Below, one piece after another: positions 46,670-56,338 of a stretch of DNA of 64,000 nt. The position numbers and the translations under genes are program-made. Origin of the DNA: Symbiodinium natans (taxonomy: Eukaryota > Sar > Dinophyceae > Suessiales > Symbiodiniaceae); NCBI GenBank assembly GCA_905221605.1, contig CAJNDS010001546.1, positions 286,001 to 350,000 of the forward strand, in the 5' to 3' direction. Every line of letters begins with the position of its first letter. Within the stretch, counting starts at the first letter, position 1. The notes under the pieces were generated by a model. It saw only the letters and a list, made by a program, of their open reading frames with translations, was not told where the DNA came from and ran no database searches.

Positions 46670-47880
46670 CTTACAATCCTCTCCCCTGAACTTGTGCCTC
46701 TGCTTCAATCTCCCCGGGCTCTTGCCAGTCTTCCGGAGGCATAACCTCCTCAGCGAAGTCTAGCCGCGGGCAGTCTGCCTGAAAGTATGCTGTGGCAGCA
46801 TCCGCTTCCAGCAGACAGGCTCTTGCATAGCTCTCATGGAATTGGAAGGCCAGGTCCTGCATGTTCCTAAGCTCCACCTCTCGGCAGTTGAAGGGACGGG
46901 GCGGATTGGACTGATGCTCCTGCTTTCTTCTTGCGGCAAGGCGCCGGCATCTTGGCGGGCCTCCACGGCGACTGGAGGGTTGCATGTCTCCCACACCCAC
47001 TGGGCCATCCTCCACCCAAGTCCTCCACAGAACCCAGCACAAACCCCCATGATCCACATCCATCTCCAGGGGCCCAACGACAGCTCTACATCTTCGCAAA
47101 CAGACACAGCTGGACTGCTGCCTGGTTGTCGCAGAACGTGACTGCGCCTCTATAGTTGGACTCATTGCCTTCCCCCGTCAAGTGGCCTTCCGCCAGCCAC
47201 GTAAGCTCTGCTTCGGCTGTAGATGTTGCAATCAAGCTCTGCCTACTTTGACGCCACATCACCAGAGCTCCTCCCCAAAACAGGTGTGCTGCCTGCATTC
47301 CCTTGCAGTCTTCCTCCACATCTGCTCCATATGAGGCATCAGTACACAGCTCGATGGTGGCAGCTTCTCGTCGCCACTTCAACTGTCCGTGCTGGCGTGA
47401 TCGTATGGAACAGCTGTGTAGTGCAGCCCAGCTTCGATGGATGTTTTTAGGTACTTTACCAGCCACTCGCACCTTGCCATAGCTTCGGCTGGATTGCTCG
47501 CGACACACTGACAGGCTCGAGTGACCGCGTATCTCATGTCGGGACGTGTACGGCCTGTGAGCCATAGGAGCTGGCCGCGCATCCGTTGCGCACTCTTCAA
47601 GACCTGAGCCCATTCTGCCTCGGGGACTGGCGGTGCTTTGAAGTCTTTCGGAACGGGGACTCTGACATCTTCGCACTTGCTGAGAACCTCTCGCGCATAG
47701 CTTGCCTGGCGCAGGCGGTACCCCTGCGAGGTTCACTCTAGCTCGAAACCGTTGAACACTAGCGAGTCCCCCACGTTCACAAGCCACTCCGGTTCAGAAG
47801 TGGACCACATGGACCTCAGTGCAGCTGCAACCTGTTTGGCTCGTTCTTCACTGCCGATCATTAAGATCTACACACAACCC
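46670..47880 (-). pseudogene. Copia RT C-terminus and RNase H remnant
   Basis: From about 47880 the minus strand reads GSEERAKQVAAALRSMWSTS and NVGDSLVFNGFELE (RT thumb), then a frame change, SAQRMRGQLLWLTGRTRPDM and VKYLKTSIEAGLHYTAVPYD. The RNase H follows with ELCTDASYGADVEED, SLIATSTAEAELTWLAEG and TFCDNQAAVQL, giving Asp, Glu and Asp. Stop codons and frameshifts interrupt it (near 47735, 47380 and 47086). Sequence from 47086 to 46670 is open in a second frame (FQFHESYARACLLEADAATA) and unassigned. Confidence 0.8.
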
Positions 47881-48024
47881 GAGGTATGTGATGATTTGTC
47901 CTGAGCTTATGTCCCTAACTGCCCGTACGCACCTCCTCCTCGAGGGGGTGGCATTGGATGAGGGTTCCGTCAGGCAGCTGAGTCAAGGCTTCGCAACATC
48001 TCGTTGCGGTGGGCTGTCCATATA

Positions 48025-48240
48025 ATGCCTTCTGAAGTGAGTTCATGAATTACAATGAGGCACGAAGCGTGAATTCATGTGCGAACGAATGAACGAAACT
48101 AGAGAGCATATTAATTGTATTATAAGGAGTGAATAGGTGAACGACACATGAATACAATTAAGATGTGAACGAAACCAGTACAAGAAAAGAAGATAAGAAA
48201 AAGAAGTAAAATACCAAGAATTAGATGAAAGAAATGTAAT
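48025..48240. other. AT-rich patch nested in the Copia element
   Basis: About 215 bases with GAACGAATGAACGAAAC-type words and low GC differ sharply from the surrounding element. They resemble the AT-rich island that hosts the Copia element and the one at 62.9-63.8 kb. It is probably a separate small insertion, though no termini are clear. Confidence 0.45.
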
Positions 48241-48395
48241 GCCCCGGCACCAGCCACTGAACCTGTGTCTCCTCTGCCATCACTATCATCTCGCTCCTCA
48301 AGCCTGAGGGGATCGTTCTCCGATCCACAATCCAGCTCAGCACCTTCCATGGCCAGCGTTTGTGCAGCTGGAAGATCCAGCAGCGGGTCTTGGCT

Positions 48396-48436
48396 AGCCA
48401 TTGCGGCGCAGTGGTTAGCAGGCGGGGCTCATGACC
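48396..48436 (+). other. Half-tRNA-like primer-binding region
   Basis: Directly abutting the 5' LTR, the plus strand carries GCGGCGCAGTGGTTAGCAGG and CGGGGCTCATGACC. The first part resembles a tRNA D-arm and A box (GGCGCAGTGGTTAGC), and the second resembles an anticodon arm with CAT in the loop. The element therefore appears to be primed by the 5' half of a methionine-type tRNA cut in the anticodon loop, as known for Drosophila copia. The sequence stops at the LTR, so it is not a complete tRNA gene. Confidence 0.6.
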
Positions 48437-48790
48437 TGCGTAACTCGGACAGTCACAATTTTTACCCCAGCGGAGCAAACGAAACAAACAACAGTCTTGC
48501 TATGGCTACTTTGGGATGTGTACAAGTCTTGGTAGCTGCAAGCCTACAATTCCTATGTTTGAGAAATTGGTGCACATACTGTCATGGGGGTTGGGCCCTA
48601 CACTCCCCCATGTGGTTGCTGCAAACCGCAGCATGAGCCACTCTGGCCTGCGGATGTGGAATGGTGGTGGACGGGTGAAGGAGGCGAAGGACACGTGGGG
48701 CAACCACAGGGCAACATCGAGGAGGAGAAGGCATGAAGAAGACATGACATGTTCATCCCTCTGTGGTATATCACCTGTTCTGCCCGCGCA
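48437..48790 (-). repeat. 5' LTR of the small Copia element
   Basis: A 354-bp LTR with TG...CA ends, sharing most of its sequence with 45433-45828 apart from several small indels. It is followed by the CTAAC duplication. Confidence 0.92.
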
Positions 48791-48795
48791 CTAAC

Positions 48796-49140
48796 AATAA
48801 AATAATAAAGAACTGTGAAGAGAATTTAATATGGGCTTTTTGCAAGGCATGAACACAACGCACGAAAAAATGCCATATGAACTGAACGAAACGACATGGA
48901 GGTGCCATCAGAATCCTTTTGTAGGAGCTCTTGGTATTCAACAACCTGTTATCCTTGGCGAACCACAAATCTAGGGTTAACCGACGCATCTTAACTAATA
49001 AATTTCATGCACTGGTTTATAAATTTATTACTAAAATGAAACGGGCGTTACGTTCACCCCTTATGTTAATTCACGCAGTACGTTCTCCTTGTTCACTTCA
49101 TTTGTATTTGAAATAATGCGTTCTCTTCACAGTATAAATA
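48796..49140. other. AT-rich island, right part
   Basis: This continues the island interrupted at 45427, with AATAAAATAATAAAG, GAACTGAACGAAACGACAT and TTATAAATTTATTACT-type sequence. No gene is recognised. Confidence 0.55.
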
Positions 49141-49189
49141 TTATCCGCCGACCCCAGCCGGGCGGCGTCAGTGAAGACCCAATGCTCCC

Positions 49190-50340
49190 CTACCCCACCC
49201 CCCCCCATGGACTGGCCCCATTAAAGCATGCCCGCTTCGTTTGCTGGCCCCTAGTGGCTCATGGTCCCCTGATCAGATGATTTAAAGGGCTCCAATCCTC
49301 TCTTGCTCCGCTTGCCCCACCCCCCCCAACCCCCCCCCAACCCCCCACCCCCCCACCCCGCTACCCCGCCACCCCCCACCCCCCCTGTGGCCCAGCCCCC
49401 CCCCACCCCTCCACCCACCCCCCCTTCCATGCCCTTGAACCTAAGCTGAGTTTTAAGTGCTCCACCGAGCCCCCCCCCTTTGAGTTTTAAGGGCTCCAAT
49501 ACCCCCGCCAACCCCCTGTGGCCCAGCCCCCCCCCCCCTCCACCCACCCGCCCTTCCATGCCCTTGAACCTACCACCGCCCAAGTCCCAGCCCCGCCCCT
49601 GAGTTTTAAGGGCTCCAACACATCCCCTCTTTCCACCCCCGCCTCCCCCACCCCCCCCACCCATTTTAAGGGCTCCAATGCACCCCCGCCAACCCCCCCC
49701 AGCCCCCCCTCCCTAAACCCAAACCCTCAACCTCAAACCCTAAACTTCTGTGGCCCAGCCCACCCCCCCCCTCCACCCACCCCCCCTTCCATGCCCTTGA
49801 ACCTAAGCTGAGTCTTACTCCACCGCCCAAGTCCCAGCCCTCCCCCTGAGTTTTAAGGGCTCCAATGCATGCCTGCGCCCCCTCTTTCCCCGCCGCCTCC
49901 CCCACCCCGCCCACCCCCCCCAACCCCGTCCCCACCTACTCCCCCACCCGCCCAAGTCCCGCCCACCCCCCCACCCGCCACCACCCCCCCAAACTTCCCC
50001 CCCCCCCCCCACAGCCCCCTGTGCCCACACCCTTACCCCACCTACCCCCCCCACCCCCCCCTCCCCCCAACTCCCACCCCGTCCCACCTACCCTCCATGC
50101 CCTTGAAGCGAATTCTTAAGGGCTCCAGTGCATGCCCGCGGCCCCCTCCGTTTTCCCCCCATCCCATGATGATCTGATGAGAAGGGCTCCAGTGCATGCC
50201 CCCGCTTGCCCCCTCCCCCCCCAGCCCCCCACCCCCCCACCACCACCCCCCCCCCCCCTGTGCCCCACCCCAACACCCCACCCCCCCCCACCCCCGCACC
50301 CCCCCCCCCAACCCCCCCCCCCATCCCCCCCCACCCCAAA
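49190..50340. repeat. C-rich field with an embedded TTTTAAGGGCTCCAATGC repeat
   Basis: Over 1.1 kb is dominated by C runs. Embedded at irregular spacing are at least eight copies of TTTTAAGGGCTCCAATGC-type sequence (near 49280, 49449, 49485, 49603, 49663, 49851, 50112, 50182) and four of TCCATGCCCTTGAACCTAAG. This marks an old tandem array whose spacers became poly-C. The minus strand is strongly G-quadruplex-prone. The Pro-rich and Gly-rich frames are artefacts. Confidence 0.85.
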
Positions 50341-51069
50341 GCACATCAGAGGACTGTCTTGTTGGGTCTGGGGTCGGCGGCACTGGCGGTAGCCATTCAA
50401 TCCGGGCACGCCCGTGGTCCGACGCCGTTGCCCTAGCTTTAGCTATGACGGGGGCCGGCTAAGCCGCCGACCCGGTTGGCTCCCCAACATCCGGCCCCAA
50501 ATGCGGCCCCCGAAGGGCATCAATTTTCAGGTACAATTTTTATCGCGAAAAACGCGCTATTTGCCACCGAATTTGGGCTCCTGGACGCATTTTTTGGGTG
50601 CCCCATGGGGGGTCCCAAAAACGACCCCGGAGAGCATCATCGACTCTCTTTTTCAATTTTGGCCAAATACGCGTTGCTGATGTTTTTTGGGTGGCATTGG
50701 CACCGCAAAGGACCCCCACAAGAGCGCGCATCATGAGCATCAGCGGGTTGGGTTTTGGGTTTCGGATGCGGCTGAGAGCTTGGAAAACACAGAAATCGCT
50801 GTAAATACCGTGGTTTTCGTGCTGTTACGGACATTTCCGTTTTGAGGCCGGCATATGCTCCTATAAGCCGTGCATGCCTGGAGGCCGGAGCCGCTGATGC
50901 TCATGATGCGCGGCCGGACAGGGGGCCAGGGCGCGCATCATCGAGGCTTCGTTTCTCTTTAAAAAACCGGGGGGCGAGCATCAGCAGCATCAGTGGATAC
51001 GGAAAGGGTTTCGGGCGGCGGCAGGATTTCGAAGGATGCTGGCACAACTCCATAACATGGCACTCGACA
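50341..51069. other. Non-coding stretch with a short direct duplication
   Basis: No gene is recognised, although the frame of the downstream protein is open from 50842. A roughly 33-bp segment, GGGGCCAGGG followed by CATCATCGAGGCTTCGTT, occurs at 50921-50953 and again at 51150-51182. Several GAGCATCAGC words and complements (GCTGATGCTC) form short inverted pairs. Confidence 0.5.
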
Positions 51070-51112
51070 TGCGCGCACACGCGCGCGCGCGCCCGCGCGC
51101 GCGCGCGCGCGG
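51070..51112. repeat. Alternating CG/CA tract
   Basis: Over 40 bases of nearly pure alternating GCGCGC with a CACAC interruption near 51075. The composition favours left-handed Z-DNA. No gene function is implied. Confidence 0.85.
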
Positions 51113-51194
51113 AAAACGCACCAGTTCCCGCGCGCGCCGTTGTTTTGTGGGGGGCCAGGGTGGCATCATCGAGGCTTCGTTGGCGCGCCGTCGC

Positions 51195-51507
<313 letters not shown>

Positions 51508-51573
51508 TTTTTATTTCTCGTAGCCGTAGTGAGCTTTCTTGGGTGCCTGGGTCCCAAGTCCCAGGGTCCAGCC

Positions 51574-54500
51574 ATGGATCAGAATCGAGGGTTTCGGGAA
51601 GTAGCGCCCCCCGATGAAGCTGAGCAGCATGCGCAGCGAAGTCAGCTAACCATGAACAAAACCGGCAAGCGAAGCTACCAAAGAGCTTGTAAAGTTGCCC
51701 TGGCGAAGGGAGCAGCACTTTACAAAGGCCGTCTTCTGACAGCTCAGGCTCTAGGAGCTCATGAAGGACAATTCGCGTCTCCTGCGAAAGCGGAGAGGCG
51801 TTCTTTTCAACCGAACAGACAGATCCATCACAAATTTGACATGGAAGTCCTTACTTGGAACGCAGGCTCAATTACAAGTCGAGTTTGGAACGAGATTCTG
51901 GCCCTTTTGGCAACAACAGAGTACAAGAACATCAAAATCGTTTTCCTGCAGGAATCGCATTGGCAGCAGGACCAGGTCTACAGCTCAGGCCCGTGGTCAG
52001 TCCTAACCTGTGGCTCAACAAGCAGACACAAGGCTGGCCTGGTTGTCTTGGTGCATAGCTCACTGGCTCCTCTTTCAGAAATTCGCAGCACTTCCATTGT
52101 TCCAGGGCATTTGCAGCACGTCATGATCCCGTGGCAGAGATCCAGAATACATCTCCTGAACCTGTACCAGCACGTCTGGGATTCAAAGCTCTCGAAGACG
52201 GAAAACAGAGGCAGGAGAAAGGACGTGATGACACAGCTCGAAAATCGAATACAGAGAGTCCCACAACGTGACTTCTTGATTGTGGCTGGGGATTTCAATG
52301 CGCATGCGGTGACTGAACGTCCTCATATCGGACCAAGTGTGCCTCATCGAGTACGGTTTGCAAATGCGGATGTGAAGACACTGCCCTCGCTCTGCAAATC
52401 CTGTGGACTAACTGCGCTGAACACATGGGCTTCTGGCCATCGCAGTACGTACGCTAACAGTGATGGCACATATTCCTCTCAGATCGATTTTTTGCTGGTC
52501 AGACTGCACGATGCTCGGAGGAGATCCAAGGAGGCCTACTCGGATAAGAACTTTCCTGTGGCTGCCTACAGAGATGGATCAAAACACTTTCCAGTGCGAG
52601 CTACTCTGTTCATTCCTCCTTACAGTCCTACACCCAGCAAGCCACGGCCGTTTGATGCCACAGCCCTGGATGCGAGCTTTCGGCGGAAAGATGACAACTG
52701 GCAGGCATACTCACATCGTCTGACGGAAGCAGTGGTGAGGACAATGCAAGTGAGACCGTCTTGGCAAGAACTGGATGAAGTGATGGTTCGTGTATCAGCT
52801 GAGCACTATCCTCCTCCACGCAAGTCTCAGCCAGTAGCAGGTCCAATTCATCAGGAATATTGGAAGAAAGTGCGGCAAATCCAGGCGCACAAGAGGGCTG
52901 GAACCGAGCATAATTCAGAATGCCAGAAGCTTGTGGAGGACATCAAGGAGGAGGCGCGGACTTTCAAAAAACAGCAAAAACAAAGAAAGCTAGAGAAGCA
53001 AGAGCAGTTGCTTCTACAAGCCCAGGAAGATAAAAGGCAACAATCCCACAAACTGGCTCATACTCTCAGGAAACTTGCTCCGTGGCGCCCAGTGCAGAGA
53101 GTCAACCTAAGGGATCAAGCAGGTGAGCCGCTTGATACGGAGGCCTCACTAAAAACTATGCGCGAATACTCGAGTCAAATCTTCTCCAAAAGTTCTCCTT
53201 TGCACTCAGTAGCTGCTGTGCCCAGAGCAGCGATCACCGCCTTGCAGGTATCCTCACAAATCAAGACAGTGCCAGTGGGGAAAGCAGTCCCCAGCACCTC
53301 AGCCCCAGTATCAGCTTGGAAGAGTCTAGGTCCTGAAGCCCACGAACACATAGCAGGTCTAATCAACTCTGAGGTGTCCCAATCAGAAATTTCCCCTTAT
53401 CTAAAGGACCCTCGAATTGCATGGATCCCCAAGCCGGGCAAGCCAGCCACCGCCATGCAAAACCTGAGGCCCATAGGAGTCATCAGCGTGCCAGGCAAAG
53501 TGCTAGCAGGCGCAGTGAAGACTCGCATTGCACCAGCACTGCAGGTGAGCTCACAGCTTCAGCCTCAATTTGCGTACATCCGGCAGAGGGGGGTGCGGGA
53601 CGCTATCGCGAAAGCATGTCAGCACCTTGATTTCGCGCAGCAGCTCCGTCAAGAGCATCGCAGGGACCTGCACAAGTCCCAACGCGGAGCCAGGCAGGCT
53701 CAGCTGTCAGGGGCACTCACTATTTCGGTTGATCTGAGCAAAGCTTTTGATTCTGTTAATAGACATGAGCTGCTAGCTGCCTTGGATCGCCTGGGAACAG
53801 ACCCTGTTACGAAAGAACTGGTAGTTCAACTACACAGTGAGACCTCCTACAACATGGGCACAGGTGGACTAGAGATTCAAGTTCCCACTTCTTCAGGAAT
53901 CAAACAAGGTTGCAAGCTAGCCCCGGCATTGTGGTCTGCGCTGACACTTCTAGTCATGAGCAGAATGGAGCAGAAATGGGGCCCAGATAGCAAGCAAGCT
54001 AGGGACATCCTAACGGTCTTTGCAGACGATTTCCTGCTCCAGGAAACCTTCTCGAGCTTTCCTGAACTTCAGAAAGTCCTGCTCAGAATAGAGGCTCTCT
54101 TTCAGTCTCTTGAGGACGTGGGGCTGGAAGTCAATCCAACGAAGTCCAAAGCCTTGCTGATGGTTCAGGGCACTCAGCAGTCCATCTTTCGCAAGAAGCA
54201 CACGATGCGCAAAGAGAAGCAGTTGCACATCGTCCTTCCCTCAGGACATAAGATTCCGATTCATCACAAACTAACATATCTAGGGGTGCAGCTCAGCTAT
54301 GGATCCTACAAAGACCAGACTGTTGACTATAGGATCGCCCAAGCTCAAGGCAAGTTTGAGCTACTTCGACACATCCTGTGCTCCACTAAGGCCCTGGAGG
54401 CTTCAAAGAAGTTGGAGATCTGGAGGGTCTATGTGGAATCCTCACTCTTGCATGGGCTTGTGGCCACTGGCATCACCTCATCAGGTCTTCAGAAGCTCCA

Positions 54501-56322
54501 GAGTAAATACTCGAGGATGCTAAGATCCATCTTTAAGCAACATCAGCACTACAGCCATATTGACACGAAGACTCTGTTCGAGCAATATAAGGTTCAGACT
54601 CCTCAAGCAGTTTTGATCAGCCAGATGAAAAACTATCAAGACGCACTAGATGCCTGTCAGAAGAACAACCCGGATCAGAACATACAGTGGTATCTGGGAC
54701 TTAGAGGTAGGATTGTTGCGCTGCAACAGGAGCTTCAGAGCATGCAATTGGACCTGACCGAGGCAGACCAGGAGGTACCGTGCTCTCTGTGCGATCGGAA
54801 ATTTTCCAGCGCGAAGGGTCTTCAGCAACATACTCTGGTGAAGCATGGAGGACAGCGTGCGAATCAGCTAGGCCCAAAATTTCAGGTCACTGTGCATAGC
54901 TGCAAAGGACTTCCGCAATGTGCGGCATGCAACAGGCAGTTGCGCACAATGCATCAACTTCGCAGACATGTGGAGTCAGGCATTTGCCCTCAGCTGCACG
55001 AGCTGAAAGAACGAGCCAAATCCTGTACAAGCTCAGAAAGCATAGCTATGATCTATCAGTCTAGCGTGCAGGAACAACTTAAGAAGGACCCTGATCTTCT
55101 ACTAAAAAAGAGACATGTCACTCAGCATCTATTAACGAACTGCAGTCTCTGTGGGCAATATATTGTTGGCCACAAAGGAGTGAAACAGCACATTCAGAAA
55201 GCTCATCCCGCTTTCTGGGCACAATCCTCGGCATCCATTCTTGCCAACATGCGAACACATAAGCGCCTCCTGCACAAAAAAGAAGGATGTAGGTATTGTC
55301 GCATTGTGGTAGATGCTCCAGTACGCCATGCAGAGCAATGTGTGGTTCTGCTTCAGACATACGCCATGAGTGCAGCTTGTGCCAAGCCTATGGAACTGCC
55401 AGATCTCTTCAGTGCAGATCCTCCAATTAGCCAGGTGAGAGGCAGGGAGGCTTCCTCCCAGGAGGCTTCCTCCAGCAGCCGAGCTTCTTTGCTGACATAC
55501 ACTGCACGCGTCTCGGGTCGTTCAACCACTGCACCTCCCACAGCTTCCATGCAAGACGCTGCCTGGCGTCTAGCTTATCATAATCCGCATCAACTGTGCT
55601 ATGCACACACGGTCGTTCATATCCTTCTCTCTCTCTTGTCAGACGGACTGTTCCCAGATCCTTCCTTAAATTCCATCCTAACGGAAATAGGTTCCCTGAA
55701 TGGCAGATCCTCTCATGCGGATGTTCGGAGGTTGCGACATCTTCGTCCGCTGCTAGCAGGATGGCGATTACGACCCAGGCAGGAGGATGCATCTCAATTT
55801 CTGTTGCATATCTCTCAGCGTATTCCAGATCTTTCATCAGATAAATGGGAGGCGCGAGTTCATATCTCAGCACCGGAGGAACGCATAAGTGTTGAGGAAA
55901 AAGGTGGCTTGATTCTGTATCTACCCGAGCCGCCGGATGGACTCTCGACTCTTCAGCAATCAGTAACACAATGGACGAACAGGGGTAGTGTGTTTGCCTT
56001 GCTTCCAGATACAAGACTCATTTGCTTACAAATTCAAAGATTTGATCAGCGAATCAAAACTTCCCGCCCACAAGCGCTGGACACGGTTCTTGAGATGCCA
56101 ATGTTTCAAGATAACGGAACCTCAACAGAAGCAGTGTCCTTTAGCCTCTATGCATTTATTATTCATATCGGCGAAGACTGGAACTCTGGACATTACAGAG
56201 CGGGATTTTGGAGAGAGAGCGTAGCGTACCTAGCTGATGATAGTGAATCGCCAAGACGCACCACGCTCCTCTCGGATCAAATATGTCGAGGTTCTTACTT
56301 GGCCTTCTATGTAAGAGTATAG
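51574..56322 (+). CDS. LINE polyprotein: endonuclease, reverse transcriptase, zinc fingers, USP-like protease
   Basis: I chose ATG 51574 because it is the first inside the target repeat; the frame is open further upstream only through the TTG array. The protein has 1582 residues. An AP-type endonuclease spans about 90-345 (TWNAG, Glu127 in LQESHW, Asp240 in GDFNAH, DFLLV, His338 in SKHF). A Lys/Gln-rich helix follows. The reverse transcriptase spans about 600-880 (LRPIGVISVPGK, Asp720 in SVDLSKAFDSVN, QGCKLAPALW, FADD at 816-819). Zinc fingers start near 1070, 1116, 1190 and 1239; the first and third are C2H2, the others Cys/His variants. The C-terminal 1330-1582 resembles a ubiquitin-specific protease: Cys1342 in HQLCYAHTVV, QEDASQFL at 1403, LQIQRF, His1540 in SGHYRAGF, Asp1555/1556 and SYLAFYV. 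No RNase H is seen. The frame is intact. Confidence 0.88.
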   Translation: MDQNRGFREVAPPDEAEQHAQRSQLTMNKTGKRSYQRACKVALAKGAALYKGRLLTAQALGAHEGQFASPAKAERRSFQPNRQIHHKFDMEVLTWNAGSITSRVWNEILALLATTEYKNIKIVFLQESHWQQDQVYSSGPWSVLTCGSTSRHKAGLVVLVHSSLAPLSEIRSTSIVPGHLQHVMIPWQRSRIHLLNLYQHVWDSKLSKTENRGRRKDVMTQLENRIQRVPQRDFLIVAGDFNAHAVTERPHIGPSVPHRVRFANADVKTLPSLCKSCGLTALNTWASGHRSTYANSDGTYSSQIDFLLVRLHDARRRSKEAYSDKNFPVAAYRDGSKHFPVRATLFIPPYSPTPSKPRPFDATALDASFRRKDDNWQAYSHRLTEAVVRTMQVRPSWQELDEVMVRVSAEHYPPPRKSQPVAGPIHQEYWKKVRQIQAHKRAGTEHNSECQKLVEDIKEEARTFKKQQKQRKLEKQEQLLLQAQEDKRQQSHKLAHTLRKLAPWRPVQRVNLRDQAGEPLDTEASLKTMREYSSQIFSKSSPLHSVAAVPRAAITALQVSSQIKTVPVGKAVPSTSAPVSAWKSLGPEAHEHIAGLINSEVSQSEISPYLKDPRIAWIPKPGKPATAMQNLRPIGVISVPGKVLAGAVKTRIAPALQVSSQLQPQFAYIRQRGVRDAIAKACQHLDFAQQLRQEHRRDLHKSQRGARQAQLSGALTISVDLSKAFDSVNRHELLAALDRLGTDPVTKELVVQLHSETSYNMGTGGLEIQVPTSSGIKQGCKLAPALWSALTLLVMSRMEQKWGPDSKQARDILTVFADDFLLQETFSSFPELQKVLLRIEALFQSLEDVGLEVNPTKSKALLMVQGTQQSIFRKKHTMRKEKQLHIVLPSGHKIPIHHKLTYLGVQLSYGSYKDQTVDYRIAQAQGKFELLRHILCSTKALEASKKLEIWRVYVESSLLHGLVATGITSSGLQKLQSKYSRMLRSIFKQHQHYSHIDTKTLFEQYKVQTPQAVLISQMKNYQDALDACQKNNPDQNIQWYLGLRGRIVALQQELQSMQLDLTEADQEVPCSLCDRKFSSAKGLQQHTLVKHGGQRANQLGPKFQVTVHSCKGLPQCAACNRQLRTMHQLRRHVESGICPQLHELKERAKSCTSSESIAMIYQSSVQEQLKKDPDLLLKKRHVTQHLLTNCSLCGQYIVGHKGVKQHIQKAHPAFWAQSSASILANMRTHKRLLHKKEGCRYCRIVVDAPVRHAEQCVVLLQTYAMSAACAKPMELPDLFSADPPISQVRGREASSQEASSSSRASLLTYTARVSGRSTTAPPTASMQDAAWRLAYHNPHQLCYAHTVVHILLSLLSDGLFPDPSLNSILTEIGSLNGRSSHADVRRLRHLRPLLAGWRLRPRQEDASQFLLHISQRIPDLSSDKWEARVHISAPEERISVEEKGGLILYLPEPPDGLSTLQQSVTQWTNRGSVFALLPDTRLICLQIQRFDQRIKTSRPQALDTVLEMPMFQDNGTSTEAVSFSLYAFIIHIGEDWNSGHYRAGFWRESVAYLADDSESPRRTTLLSDQICRGSYLAFYVRV

Positions 56323-56338
56323 ATTCAGCTAGGTAGCC

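Larger units (their letters stand above)
45428..48795 (-). mobile_element. Internally deleted Copia element with TG...CA LTRs
   Basis: LTRs at 45433-45828 and 48437-48790 begin TGCGTAACTCGG and end CCGCGCA, with a CTAAC duplication at 45428-45432 and 48791-48795. Coding remnants lie on the minus strand, so the right LTR is the 5' one. Only the end of RT, the RNase H and a downstream cysteine-rich region remain. Gag, protease and integrase are missing, so this copy is non-autonomous. A minus-strand purine tract (AAAGGGGGAG) abuts the 3' LTR. An AT-rich patch at 48025-48240 with GAACGAATGAACGAAAC words looks like a nested insertion. Confidence 0.9.

Noticed and set aside
48396-48470. A complete tRNA-Met gene
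   Set aside because: Only the 5' half resembles a tRNA. The sequence turns into LTR after the anticodon arm, so a primer-site origin fits better.
49251-50462. Several Pro-rich (plus) and Gly-rich (minus) frames
   Set aside because: Low-complexity C-rich repeat field, all frames open.
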